A stretch of 64,000 nt of DNA from assembly GCA_024803745.1 (NCBI GenBank), contig JANJXV010000016.1:44235263-44299262 (forward strand). The letters are read 5' to 3'. Below the pieces are notes generated by a model. It saw nothing but the letters and a program-made list of their open reading frames with translations. It was not told the DNA's origin and did not search any database. Within the stretch, counting starts at the first letter, position 1, and each line of letters starts with the position of its first letter. Source of the stretch: Megascapheus bottae (lineage: Eukaryota > Chordata > Mammalia > Rodentia > Geomyidae). Position numbers and translations under genes: made by a program. This document shows, in pieces, positions 37,251 to 49,669 of the stretch.

Positions 37251-40200
37251 TGAGGCTCCAGGAAGCTCTGCAGTGTGGACATCAGGCTGACCGTCACAGC
37301 GGTGGCCCAAGGTCTCAAGTTGCACGTGGGGAGAGACTCTCACAGACTGGTTGGAAAATATGATCATTCTTTTTTAATAGCCGTCACCTCCTTCTTGACA
37401 TCACCTCCTTCCCTGTGTGGCTGTAGATAAGAAGAGTGCTGCCTCCAACTGCCCTCTCCTGGGGGAGGGGGTGATGACACTCCAAGATTACAGCTGTTGC
37501 TAATAAGCAAACAAAGGGGGAGGGAAAGTGCATGCAGCCATGTCTGGCCCTCGGCCTAGGCCGACATGCCCCCAGGCCTCCATGAATAACCTGGCTGCAC
37601 TTCAGCTGAGCAAGAAGCAGGTTTTCACAATGGCACTCCACCGCTTGCATCTGCGAGGTGGCTGCTATACAGACTGGAAGTGAAGCTTGGCAAATGAACC
37701 CGGATCCTGACTGCAGCAACTCCTGCACTGAAAGGAACCTGCCCCGCTCCCCTCCGCTTCCAAGAATGGCTGGCCAGGTCCCAGGCCCCACCCGGGATCT
37801 TCCTCCAGGCTCCTCCCACTTTCAACATCTTATTAACCCAGGAAACTGGGAAGCCAGAGCCCCAAGCAAGGCCAGCAGCCTTGGAAATGTGAGGCCACGG
37901 CCTCCGCCAGCGGGCACCCGCCCTTCCCACCCACCTCACTGGGTGCACAGTCCAGAAGGAGACACTTCATCCTCTGCCTCATGCCCCAGAAGGCTCCAGG
38001 AGAGACTACGCCAAGCTTCCTACCTCCCACATCTCCACGCTGAAAGATGAGAAGCTGTAATAAAACATGAAAGGGTTTCTCCATTTGTAATATAATTAAC
38101 AGTGCCGACCTGTGTTAGCAGTATGAACGGGAGGGTGTCCTCACTGTTTCACCGTGCATGTATTCAACATGTGCACACAAGCACGCACACACACGCACGC
38201 GCACACGCACGCACGCGCACACACACTGATGCACATGGTTCACTCTGTGAAATGACTGTCCAGCAAGTTCCTCTATGGAAGTTTCAAAATGCCCTGAGCT
38301 AATACATATTTACATTATCTCACACTCTAAAAAGAGAAATGACATCTAAATAGTCAAAAGGCAAGAAATGTATTGGATATAAAAATACCTATTTTGCCAG
38401 TCATGGACTTGCAAAGGCATTTCAGCACGGAAATCAATCATGACTGAATGTTTACACCAAAGTACAAGCTGGTTCAGAATAAATTAACAGGCCAGCAAGC
38501 GCAATGCCTTTCGATTCCTCTTTCTCACTGAAGTCGCAACATGGCCATTTATGCCAGGCCAGCCACCCCTCCCAAGAGACACACAGCCTTCAGTGACCCT
38601 GGCCACACACTGACGTAGACAAGAGAAAGACAAAGAAGGCTGTGTCTGCTGGACTAGCCCTAAATATGAGAAAGAACTAAAGTAGAAACAAAGATCCTTC
38701 AGTGACAGCTTCCTTTTAAATACAATTCTAATCTCTAGCATCTCTTTGGAAATGAAGACAAAATGTAACATCGCTTTAAAATACATAGTAACGATCTTTG
38801 TCCTAAAGCTCAAACTTCAAGTAAATAATGTCACAAGCGGTCTTCCAGTGAGTGAAAATAAAAATGGCTTCCTTCTGAAGCATAGCAGCATGAAGAAGGG
38901 GCAGTGTGTCCAGGCTGCAGCCAGACCGTCTCATCCACAAGGGAAACAAGGAAGGCCTGGACGGCCTCGGGACTCCGAGCTATGGCTGGAGCCAGAACCT
39001 GCTTGGATGGGAACGCAGCTTCACAGCTCCACCAGCAACGGGCAAGTGCACGCCTCTCCCACCCTGAAATCCGAGTCTGGGAGAGCTGCCACGAATGACT
39101 CATGGCGCTTCCTGCACCCCCAGGAGCCTGTCAGAACTGCACAGCAAAAGTTCATGACACAGTTGGCAGCAGGGAGGAGGATGTCCGCTTTCCACGTGGG
39201 TTTACATGCAAACGGCGTAGGACCCCAGACGGGAGCAGCACCCCAGACAGCACAGCAGCAGACGTGCTGGGGTACCGACAGCCTCTGTCCTGCTCATCTG
39301 CATTCCCTGCGGTGATTACACTGCACAGGACGTGCCGTCGTATATGAATGCGTCTATTTCTGAGCGCTAGTCGGCACGTGCACAGCACACACGTGACACA
39401 GCCGGTACACACCCGCGAAGTCGTGCGGCCACCCCGCCCCCAGTTGCTCTCAGCTTGCCCTCCACCTCCTCCATCCCTGCCCTGCCTCTGTCTCTCTCCC
39501 TGTGTGTTTCTGGGTGATTTCCACACAGGGGGACCTACTACCCCCCCCAAATCCAGGAAGGTCACCTATTAGGGTGACAACACCAGACCAGAAAAAAGAC
39601 GGACATGGGGTCCACACATCCCCATCCGAGGGTGCCCGCCGTGGGCACGTGCCCTAGGAAGACAGAGCAAGGAGCACAGGCTCAAGTCGGCAACGCAGAC
39701 CTGCACTGTGGTGAGTCGCTTTGCCCTCCCTGCCTCCCAGCTTCTACAACACACAAGCCTCCTGCCAGCACGGTCCAGACCTCACCAAACACAAGCGGCT
39801 TCACAAATGTCCACAGTTCACCTGCCACCTATGCTGGGCTCACTCTCCACCCGCTCTATCGCCTCACCCATCCCCGGACACGACCTCCTTCCAGCAGGAG
39901 CGCTGGCACACTGTGACGTGACAGTCCACCAGTGGCCGAGTGCACAGCTGGCAAAGGGCTCCTCAGTTTCAACACAACCTGAATTGAGAAGTCTGCACAT
40001 TTTAAAACAAAAGTGAATTGGTTTTGCCCATGCTTGGTCAATATCCCAGGCGGCAAATCCATGAAAAGGTGGGCTCTACCCATACCAACTGAAGGACGAT
40101 TTCAAGATGAAACACTGGGGAGGTTCTAACCACAGGAGATGACCAAACAAGCTAGCAGCCAGGCAGCTCCCCCCTGCAACCCCAGCTGCTCCGGGAGCAC

Positions 40201-41394
40201 TCTCCCAGGGGCCTGCCTGCCTCCAGGGTGTCTTCCACTAGACTCACCAGCTCCTGTGACACAGGGCCCGCCAGGGCCCGGGGTGTGTCCTGATGCGCGC
40301 CAAGGCCCTCCATGGATCTCGTGGGCCAGCAGCTTGCCGGATAGATGCGACACTACCACAGAGTCCAGAGCTGACCTGGAGAAGGCGGAGGGGCCTCCCA
40401 GGTACATTCACCACCAGAGCCACAACACAGCTCCTGAAGCAAACTCCATTGGTGGGTGGCCCAGCCCCAGGGCCAGTCTTGGTGTACAGTGAACCGGGGG
40501 GGTCACAGGTCACCTTCATCCAGGCACTCAGGGCTCTGTTTGAAAACAGCCAGCTTCATCCCCAAGCAAACTGAAGGGAACTTGTGGTCTCTCTCAGAAC
40601 TGCTCTGAGAGCCCCTTGGCAGAGCTAATGGGCGGGTTTCAGGTCTGAGCCCATGTAAAGTGCAGACAGAGAAGAAAGCATTCCCCATCTGCCTAGCCCA
40701 CTTGCTGGTGAGAGACGCCAACCTCTCCCCACCCATAGTAAACACAGGGCGGGCAAGCTGCTCAGCAGGAGACCTCTGCCAACAAGACCAGACAGTGCCT
40801 GGTGCTCAGGAACCAGCCAGAGAGCCCCAGGTAAACTCCAGGGGGTCCACCGCTTCAACTGCCTTACTTCAGATGGTGGGCAGACCATCTTCAGCATAAG
40901 CATGCCCCAGTCCTACCTGGGATACACTCAGGCTTTTTCCTAAACGTGCATCTACTGTTTATGTAAAAGTCAAATTTAACCAGGCATACTGTATTTTTAT
41001 GTATAAATCTGGCAACTTTCACTCCAAAACAAGCACAGTATTTGGATGAATTACTTCACACCAAGCGCTACTTGAGTGTAAAACTTGGTCCCAAAACAAA
41101 CAAACAAAGCGTTCAGGGATCGCACAGAGTGGGGGGAGGGAGAGGGAGGGGGGGAGACATACGGATAAAGAGGAAAATGTCTTTCACCTATTTGTAGCAC
41201 GGTTAATTCACTAAGCAGCATAGACTGTATTCATGTCAGACAGAAGTAGGGGGTTGGCAAGTCCGGCTTCAAAGGACCCAAGCCACATGGCTATGACAAC
41301 TGAGATGGCTGGCCTTCAGGCAAGAGGGGACCAGGACCCAGCAGCCATCCCTGTGTCCTTCTCCAGGGAGAAGACTTCAGAAGAGGCTGCACCA
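37251..41394 (-). other. ZNF516 intron; no gene seen
   Basis: Mostly unique sequence. Simple repeats: (CA)n/(CG)n mix near 38175-38226, a C run near 39541-39549 and a GA-rich run near 41130-41155. Frames of 100-190 codons overlap on both strands without domains. Confidence 0.5.
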
Positions 41395-41535
41395 GGCCCA
41401 GTCCAGGGAGCAGGGCCTGGGTTGGGGAGCGGGGCCCGGGCCAGGGAGCAGGGCAGTGTAGAGAGCAGCACCCTGGCTGGGGAGCAGGCAGGGTAGGGAA
41501 CAGGGCGCAGACCGGGAAGCGGGGAGCGAGGCGGG
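41395..41535. repeat. Degenerate minisatellite, core GGGAGCAGGGC
   Basis: GGGAGCAGGGC, GGGGAGCGGGGC, GGGGAGCAGGCAGG and GGGAAGCGGGGAG recur about every 17-25 bases. Confidence 0.7.
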
Positions 41536-42904
41536 TAAGGAAAGGCTCAATGGTGGAGCACGGAGAAGCTGGCCTCGCAGCTCCACGGCTTTCTACCTGC
41601 CTCCACATGGCTGGAGAGAGCACTCGTCAGACCTACCGCGCCCACAGTGACCGCAGTCATGAGGAAGAGTCTTTAACTGTCTGTCTAAACCTCAGAGTTC
41701 TCATCCGAGGATCATTCGGAGACACCCCCTTGGCTTACACCGAAGGGTTATAAGAAATGCCAAGCCTCCACTACACAACAGGAGCCGGGTACTAAGGAGG
41801 CTGAGAGCTAAAGATTTCCCGGTCCCATCCAGCCCCATAACCAGGCTGAGATGACACCATTCTCCAGTCCCTCGTTGACCACAGGGACAACACCAGGGGC
41901 TCTGAGGGGAGTCGCCATGGAGATCAGAACACACAGCCTCTGCCTCCATTCAGCTCCCCAGCCAGGCCTTCCCAGCGCTGCTCTCACACCTGAGACGCAG
42001 GAACTTCCCAAATCCTTCTCAGGAGACCCTGGGCCACCTCTCAAACCTCTTCCAGTCCAGAAGAACCACAAGGTGGCTGCGGGATTGGACCTCAGGTCCC
42101 TGCTCTGCTGCCACCATTCACAACCGTCACATGACAGATTAAAATCAAAAGAAATACGGGAACTGCAAGGCAGACTGGGAAGGTCAAAGTCCTGTCAGTA
42201 TCAAAACTGTTCTCCAACACCCATGACTGGGCCATGAATCCTTGATCCCAGAGGCAGCTGCCCTCCTTACCTGCCTTCCCGTATCAGAGACGGCAATGTT
42301 TACAGACAGACAGCACACTCATCTGACACATCCCTGGACTACCATTTCACACAACACATCTCAATCGCCAAGGAGGCCATTAAATGAAAACAGGAATCAA
42401 AATTGCATCAAAGCTGGAATCATTTACTCCTAAGTGCTGAAAGTAATTATTCTGGAAGAAAAGTAAAAAAGCTGAGCAATGCTAGAGCTGGCACACCAAC
42501 ACCCCGAATGTCTTACTAACTTGTGAGAATATTTCTTCTGATCAAGGTTTCCTGTGTGGGTTAGGAAACAAGGTCTCTGCAACCAGTATCACCATGTGAA
42601 CCAGGACATGGGCTTAGGAAAAACTCAAGGAAAGAAAGCACTAACTTTTTAACTTTTAATGCCATAATAAACATCACTGGATGTTTTATTCTAAGTAACA
42701 TACAGATCTAAATCTGCCATCATTTTCATATGTAAAGCCTTGTGCAAATTACACATGCAAATAACGGATCGTACATAGCCCTGATGAAAACTGGCCTCAC
42801 ATTAAATCCAGCACACTCAAAATTATCTGAGAAAGACCCCAAACAAAAAAAAAATCCTAAACCTGGAAATGAGCAAAGAAATAAATAAATAAATAGCAAA
42901 GAAA
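41536..42904 (-). other. ZNF516 intron; no gene seen
   Basis: Unique-looking sequence becoming AT-rich after 42430. No exon recognised. Confidence 0.45.
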
Positions 42905-42985
42905 GGACAGCCGCCTACCCTGAGTTCAAGCCCGAGTACCAGCACAGAAACAAGCAAAATTAAAAAAACAAAAACCCTTGTATGT
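42905..42985 (+). mobile_element. Possible ID-type SINE tail fragment
   Basis: CTACCCTGAGTTCAAGCCCG then AGTACCAGCACAG resembles the end of ID-type SINEs and is followed by an A-rich stretch. Only the last part is present. Confidence 0.4.
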
Positions 42986-43560
42986 GGCAGAGGGGCTACA
43001 AAACCCCCATTCTATGTAATAAACATTATGTCTATAGAGTCATAAGTTTTTATGTCTATATAGTTGTGTTTATATTTCCTGTACTATGTCCATGGCATTG
43101 GGTATGCAAATATTGAGTCCTTGCTCTTGTACTGTTTGGATCTAATAGCCACATATTAAAGATATCATAGATTAACATCTATGACATACTAGCCCTCAGC
43201 CAAATTTTAATTATGTTCTGAAATCTAAGTGCCAATGATTATATATATAGATTCCCTTCTTGAATACTTGTTTGTTAAACATGTAATTTGAAATATTATG
43301 TAAAAATTAATGTTGGGGCCCAGAGTTTGGCCTAGTGGTAGAGTGCTAGCCTAGCATGCACAAAGACCGGGGTTCAATTCCTTGGTATCACATACATAGA
43401 AAAAAGCCAGAAGTGGTGCTGAGGCTTAAGTGGTAGAGCTCTAGCCTTGAGAAAGTCCAAGGACAGTGCTCAGGCCCTGAGCTCAAGCCCAGGACTGGCA
43501 AAAAAAAAAAAAAAAAAAAATCAATGTTAATAAATTCTTTAATAAAAAAAATTGCAAAAA
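42986..43560 (+). mobile_element. Probable LINE 3' end, interrupted by a SINE
   Basis: The segment just before the SINE (TTTGAAATATTATGTAAAAA) and just after it (GTTAATAAATTCTTTAATAA) together match the short insert at 21856-21914. The AT-rich sequence from about 42986 to 43285 may be the rest of a LINE 3' UTR, but I cannot confirm its left edge. No reverse transcriptase frame is present. Confidence 0.5.
43315..43515 (+). mobile_element. IDL-Geo-type dimeric SINE inserted in a LINE 3' end
   Basis: Head CAGAGTTTGGCCTAGTGGTA, B box region GGGGTTCAATTCCTTGG, right monomer AAGTGGTAGAGCTCTAGCCT and a tail of about 19 A. Flanked by AAAAATTAATGTT (43302-43314) and AAAAATCAATGTT (43516-43528), one mismatch in 13. 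Confidence 0.92.
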
Positions 43561-44284
43561 CAAAAACACACCCCCCCGTGCTGTTCACTGGCCCTTGGCT
43601 CTAGGGACCCCTAATCCGCCCACTATGCTCAAACCTGCCTGAGCTGTCACCTCTGCCCCAACAGTGTCTTCACATGCTCTTCCTCCACCTGCCACCTTCA
43701 GACACAGAACCCCCTGGGCCTCCATCCCCACTCTCCAGCCCGTCACCACGTACTGCTCTGAGGGGAGGAGCTGCTCCACATCACTCCGCCCCTCCTGCCC
43801 ACCCCGGCCCACTGCAGACTTCACTGCAGCAACGGAGCTGGCAGAGTCCAACTCCACACCCTCCAGACTCTACAGCAGCTGGCCTCATCTAAACCTGAAC
43901 CCCGACACCTCTGGGAATCACGGCTTCCTGTGCTGCAAGCCATCAAAGCTGTCACTTCTGGGGATCACCACCCCCCTCGCCCTGGGTGGTGACTTCCAGT
44001 CCACTCGTCAAACACCTCCTGGTCTCCAGTGATTCACCTTCTGTCCGGCCCATTCTGCCTCTTTGTAGCACCAGCTGTGAGGCCATAAGCAACACAGCCC
44101 TGGAGGTGGAGGGCCCCAGAGGTCCAAGGCTGGACCCGGCAGCCCCACCCTTGGAGATGCAGTGAACTGCACAGGTCTGGGGAGCAGACAAGGCAAGCGG
44201 CACTCCCTGAAGCCTCCTTCTGTTCCCCCACTGAAGGAAACGCTAGGGGACAGCGAAAGGGACAGAGCCCTGGCCTGGTGGGCA
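43561..44284 (-). other. ZNF516 intron; no gene seen
   Basis: Unique-looking GC-rich sequence after a short C run near 43571. Confidence 0.45.
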
Positions 44285-44405
44285 TGCCACAGCCCCACAG
44301 ACATGCCACGGCTCCGTGCCCCGGCTCTGCAGAGACACCACGGCTATACGGACACGCCATGCCACAGTTTCTGTGCCACGGCTCCGTGCCACGGCTCCAG
44401 AGACA
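44285..44405. repeat. Degenerate GCCACGGCTC repeat
   Basis: GCCACGGCTCCGTGCC recurs with variants (CCCCGGCTCTG, ACCACGGCTATACGGACACG) over about 120 bases. Confidence 0.65.
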
Positions 44406-47154
44406 CTCCTCCCCGGCTGAGTCGCCGCTGTCTGCTCTCCTGAAGAAGGAAGAAAGGCTGCTCGGCCTTTGGTTCCCTGTCTGGTTTTCAGCCTGAGCGC
44501 AGCTCACGTTTTCTTCGCTGCCGACGGCCCCGAGGAAAGAAGACGAGTTTGGCACGAAGAGCTGCAGCCGCAGGAACACAAAGGCCAACGGAGGCTCCAG
44601 CCGTGGGCTGTCTCAGCCACGTTTGCATCTTCTGAAGACACCCTTGGTCCCCAAATGCACAACACTGAGCCTTCCACAGCCACGCTTCTCACTCCCAATA
44701 GGACTGCTTGCCGTGTGGCGTCAGGTCACAGCTGGCGGCATCAAGGGAGTATCCAAGACAGACGTGGAGGGCGGGGCTCCAGGGCAGGACAAGGAAGGGA
44801 GGGGAACCAGGCCGCTCGGCTCCCTTCACCTTAAATGACAGTGTGAGGGAAGAGCCGTGCACAAACCTGCCACGCCAGAACCTCCGGTGCTGTGGCCACA
44901 GGAGTCCAAGCCCTCAAAGCCACTGTGCCCACCCCACGTGGTGCATCCGTGGCTGGTCTCTGTGCCCAGCCCTCCCTCGGGGCTGGCCCCTCAGCGTGCA
45001 TCTCCTGTGCCTACGACTCTTGAGCAGAGCCCCAGCTGGCCCAGGCACTTGGTGTTCTTCCCTCACTGGCGGGGAGATATTCAGTTCTCCTGAGACACGT
45101 TTCTCTGGTCCCCCGACCCCATTCTGGAGAAACGTGGTCGCATACATGTACACCACACGTGTTATACATACACTCCACTTATCCACCCCTGAGCTCCCCA
45201 TCTCCCAAATTAAAAGCATTCATTGTCCAACCTTTGTGCCAGAGCCATGTCACTTTTCCAGTGAACCTGGTTCAGAACCGACCTTACTGTTCACAGCTCG
45301 GCTCACCTGTGTGCTGAGTCAGTGAGGACAGACGCCAGAAGGCAAAGGCAGAGCAACCCCCGGGACACCGAGGGACACAAGTCAGTCCACCAGCAGTGTC
45401 CACACCAGTGCCTGGAGCCTCGGCTGCCTTCCCACTCACTGTGTGAGTGATGGCACCCACACAAAAGATGCTGGAAGGACACAGACCTGAATTCTACCTT
45501 CAGCTCTGCCCCAACTCTGCCTCTCAGGAGAGCTGCAATCCCGGCTGGGCGTCAGTTTCTGAAATGTCTCTCACAAATGACGGTCTCCAGTCATCCCTTC
45601 GGCATTCTCCAAGAATCCCCAATATTTCCAGTGCTTACGTGATCCCAGCATCGGGAAGGGTGAGGAGCGCTGTCCACAGCCCCGCGGTGCATTCTGGGGA
45701 GGGAGCTGAGGGCAGATGCCGCGCAGAGCATTCTTCATAGCTGGCTTCCTTTCAAGGGCCGCTCCTCCACCAACCTAGCCAGACCCCGGGGGCCACGGCT
45801 TTGAGGGCTGCTCCACCGTGTGTCGTGTGATGGCCCGGGCTGCACTGCTGCTGAGATCACCCAGCCTGGACATCCGGTGGGAAGCCACCACCCCAACAGG
45901 GAAAGGGACTTCCACAGACCTGCACGTGCTTCAAAACTCCCCCCTTGCTCATTACTCCCTTTAGCCACAAGCTACTGTCTCCTGTTTCCCCCATGGCCAA
46001 CTCTGCTACATTCAAATCCAATATGCATACGTGAGGCACGCACACAGTTCTCAAGAATTCAGTCACTGAGAGAGCAAATACACACTATGCTTGTCAGAAG
46101 GAAGCAATAGTCTCCAAACTTAATGGACCCAAGCAGAAACAGTACATGCCCCCTGAAGTGGCTTCTCCAGGCCTCTCGACTTCCCATGTACAAGTGGGTT
46201 CACTCGATCTGGGTCACAGGGCCTCTAGGACGCAGCACGGAAAGCTCATCACTGTCTCCCAAATAGTAAAGGCGCACAGTGGAAAAACACACACTTCTAG
46301 CAAACACCACATCCAGTCCACAAAGCAGCAGTCAAGGCCTCTTTAGACCATGATCAGCAACAACCCACTTATAAGAAGGGTGGAGCAAAGGGGCGAGTGG
46401 CACACCAAGCTGTGCACCAAAAGCTGCTGAAAGAAGGTGGAAGAGTTGGGGTATCCCTGCTCTCGGAGGCCAGGCCCCGGGGTCCTCTCAGAACCAGGAC
46501 AGCCCCCCTGCAGGACAGCACAGGGGACACAGGGTATATGCTGCCAGCACCTGCACCGACCAAAACGTGGACAGAACACCGGCTCTCAAAGCACCAGACA
46601 AACCACAGCGTTCACCTCTGTGGTGTGCACATCCGAGAGCCGTAGGCCCCTGCCCCACCCCCCGGTGAACCCATGATAACTAGCAGCTTCATCCTGACAA
46701 GGAAAGGCCGCCTCCAGGGATGACCTGTCCTGAGGAGAGGCTTGCAGATTCCCCACCGCCCCCCTCGACTGTGACTCCACGAGTCTACAACTTTCAGAGA
46801 CAAGCTCCGCTCCCCAGCAGGTGCCCAGGACTAAAACATCACCTTCTACTTCAATTACCCAAGGATAGTCAAGAAACACCAAAATGTGCATTAAAAATAC
46901 AGAAAAAAATGAGGAAGACTATAAAACCGAAGTTAGCCAAATACAGAGACATGAGCAATTGGGAAAGTCACATGTTCCAATTAACTGTCCCTAAACACAC
47001 AGGAATCTGAGGAGCAGAGAGGAAGTGTGTACTCACAAACAAGTGTCCATGTGTGTGCACTGTGCGTGTTTCTTTAGAAATACGTATGTGTAAGGGGAGC
47101 GCGTGTTCACGTGTATTATGTTGACTTCGGATGTATATTCAAATCTGAGGTGCC
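44406..47154 (-). other. ZNF516 intron; no gene seen
   Basis: Unique-looking sequence, with no exon, SINE or array recognised. Frames here are short or overlapping. Confidence 0.45.
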
Positions 47155-47236
47155 CATGTGCTCGCAGACATGTGCCCGCAGACATGTGCCCGCAGACATG
47201 TGCCCGCAGACATGTGCCCGCAGACATGTGCTCGCA
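47155..47236. repeat. 14-bp tandem array, core AGACATGTGC
   Basis: GCAGACATGTGCCC repeats five times with no mismatch in the core, followed by the decayed copies CTCGCATGTG. It sits about 0.5 kb past the donor of the main coding exon, inside the intron. Confidence 0.93.
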
Positions 47237-47727
47237 TGTGTTGGCATACTATGCACGCATTTTGAGCACATGTACATACGTGGCCTTTGAGTGGTGCGTG
47301 TGCTTGTGTGCACATGTGCATGCATCCTTCGTTCACAATGGGGTCTAGGACAGTCAAGCAAGAGAAGGGCACACTCAGGGTGAGTTAACCCGTGGCCCAT
47401 TTCCCTACTCTGAAATAGAGGCTGCCTGGGAGAAACCCACTCCTCATGAGGCCACAGGTGAACTTCTGCAGCCCTGAAGAGTGCACCAGGATGGTGGGCC
47501 GAGGGAAGAGGCAGGCCCAGCGAGAGGGACAGGAGCGCCAGGGCACACGGGACGCTGGGCAGGGCATAACTGCCCTCGAGGCCACCCGAGCCTGGGGTGA
47601 CCTGGGGGCTGGACCCTCTGGACACAAGGTGGCCAGGATATGGGACTCGCTGGGCGCAGGACCACCTGGGAGGGGCCACCCAGGCCCAAGCTACTGGACC
47701 TCTCTTAGCCCGCACCGGCCCACTCAC
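47237..47727 (-). other. ZNF516 intron directly after the main coding exon
   Basis: The donor reads GTGAGTGGG from 47727 downward. The frame open past the donor belongs to the intron. Confidence 0.7.
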
Positions 47728-49504
47728 CTGACGCAGGTTCAGGCACAGCCTCTTCGCTGCTGTCGTCCACGGTCTCGTCAGCCAGGCCGGAGCCCGGCGA
47801 GTCGACAACGGCACAGGCAGAGCCGGGGCTGCTGGGCTGGGAGGCCGAGTCACCTTCGCTGAGCGAGCTGCAGCGCACGCAGGCCGCGCGGTCCCCCTCG
47901 GCCTCCCGGTCCCGGCGCGCCCGCCGGTGCACGCGCGAGTGCAGCACCATCTGGTGGTAGGTGCGGAAGATCTTGCCGCACTCGAAGCACTCCGAAGACT
48001 TGCCGTGGCCCGCGGGGGCCGTGGCTCGGCGGCTGGGGCGCACGGGCGGCCGAGGGTCCAGGTGGCCGGGGAGCATGGGGTCTCCCGGCAGGCTGGCCCT
48101 CTTCCTGGGGGGGCCCTGGGTGCCCGGCGCATCCTGCTCACGCTTGCGCTTCTCCTGGGTCACCAAAATGTACTCGCGCCTGTCCTTGTCAAAGGCCACG
48201 TCCCCCGCCAGCGCCTCGTCCCAGCTCCCGTACTTGAGGTACTCGGCTGGCTCGGCCACCTTGCCCCGGGTGGCCAGCTGCCAGGCCTGGTAGCTGTTGA
48301 CAGGATCGAGCTCAGGCACCCGCCGTCCGGCCTGCCCGCAGGGGGCCACGGCAGCAGCCGAGGAGGGTCTCAGATTCAGGCACTGTAGGAAGAACTGCTT
48401 GGTGTCCGGGGGGTTCTCCTCGGGCCCCTCCTTGGCCGGGGCTCGCGTCCGGCTGGCGTCCACCCTGCGGTGGATGGCGTTATGGGCGTTCAAGCTGTCC
48501 AGGTTTGTAAACAGGTTCCCACACTTGGTGCAGACTTCATAGAGAGACAGGCCCGCGACGATGGCCTCCTCCTGGACCACGTTGTTGATGGTGGCCACAG
48601 GGTCCAGCTCGCTCTTGGGCCTGTTCCTGTTCCCTGACTTGGGGCCGTGGGCCTTCATGTGGTTCTTGAGAAACCAGGGCTCTTTGAACCGCCGGCCGCA
48701 GATGTGGCAGCCGTGGTCGAAGGAGCCCCGGTGCTTCTTCATGTGCGCCTTCAGGAACCAGGTCTGGCTGAAGGCCTGGCCGCACACCTCGCAGGGAAAC
48801 TCCCCAGGGCTCAGCTCGGGCTTGCCGTTCTCCACGCAGGCCTCGCCCCCGCTGGGCACCTGCGCCGTGATGTGGTCCCGCTCGATGTGGCCCAGCAGCG
48901 ACTCCTCTCGCAGGGCCACGTAGCTGCACAGCCTGCACTTGAAGGGCCTGTGGGCCTGCTGCACGTGCAGTTCCAAGTCCTTCTTGCGCTCGAACTGGCT
49001 CTTGCAGAAGGAGCAGCGAGCGGCGGCCTCGACCTCCCCCGGGGCTCCGGCAGCCCCCTCCGCCTCCTTCCGGCTGCTCCGCAGCAGGATCTTGCTGCCG
49101 TCCGCCTGCGCCGCCCCGTTCAGCATGCGGTTGCAGGCCGACGAGCTCTTGGTGGGGCTGGTGCACCCGTCCAGGCCCTCGGACACGCGCGTCTCGCCCA
49201 GCTGCGTCTCGCCGGCCTCCGGCTCGGGCCGCTGGACGAGGGTCCCGGTGCGGTGGCCCCGGATGTGGATCTTGAGGTTGCCCTTCTGGGCGGCCCTGTG
49301 GTCACAGTACGGACACTTGTAGGGCTTCTCCCCCGTGTGCTTGCGCATGTGCTGCGACAGCGAGCTCTGGAAGGGGAAGCTCTTGCCGCAGATGCAGCAG
49401 CTGTGGCATGCAGCCTTGTCCCCATCCACCTCGTGGCTGCGGCCAGCCCTGGGAGGGCTGGGCCCTCTCCTCAGCTCCATCTCCGCCTCTCTGTTGCGAT
49501 CCAT
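47728..49504 (-). CDS. ZNF516: ZNF516 main coding exon: start codon and zinc fingers 1-8
   Basis: This exon encodes residues 1-592 plus the first base of codon 593. I recognise it as ZNF516 from the N-terminus (MDRNREAEMELRRG) and the finger order. C2H2 fingers lie at about residues 36-56, 64-84, 164-185, 190-211, 238-258, 266-286, 325-345 and 506-526; the first two are joined by a canonical HTGEKPYKC linker. The start is supported by an in-frame TGA at 49571-49573 with no ATG between. The exon ends at a GTGAGT donor in phase 1. ZNF516 is a nuclear DNA-binding regulator; the literature links it to UCP1 activation and brown/beige fat, and to CtBP/LSD1/CoREST-mediated repression. CpG and third-position GC are high, which leaves long spurious frames open on the other strand. 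All finger ligands are intact, and I see no frameshift. Confidence 0.97.
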
Positions 49505-49669
49505 GGGGGCGACGTGGGCCGGGGTGTGGCACAGTCTTCTGAGGCGCAGGCCTGATGGGAGGGCGTCGGATCACTCCATTCTCAGGAAGACCCCCACCCG
49601 GAGATGAGAGAGGAGCCCGCGGCGCAGAGGTACATAGTCCAGGAGAAGGTAGCACGCAGCTTCGAGCAC
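49505..49669 (-). other. ZNF516: 5' UTR portion of the ZNF516 main coding exon
   Basis: Upstream of the ATG on the minus strand, a pyrimidine tract ending in TTGCAG gives a good splice acceptor, which would start the exon at 49669. The 165 bases to the ATG contain the in-frame TGA at 49571-49573, so this segment is untranslated. The start-codon context is C-rich with G at +4. The acceptor is predicted from sequence only, without transcript support. Confidence 0.75.

Noticed and set aside
36774..37367. 197-codon minus frame, Pro/Ser/Leu-rich
   Set aside because: Its centre is the purine-rich minisatellite at 37040-37250 read on the other strand.
45630..45690. Possible B1 fragment (GTGATCCCAGCATCGGGAAG)
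   Set aside because: The match is too short and no flanking SINE sequence supports it.
48537..49166. 209-codon minus frame inside the main exon
   Set aside because: Alternative frame of the ZNF516 exon, low-complexity Gly/Arg/Ala/Gln, explained by high third-position GC.
48647..49555. 302-codon frame on the plus strand
   Set aside because: It lies exactly opposite the zinc finger exon and is rich in Leu/Ala/Gly/Val from GC-rich antisense codons. No domain; a shadow of ZNF516.
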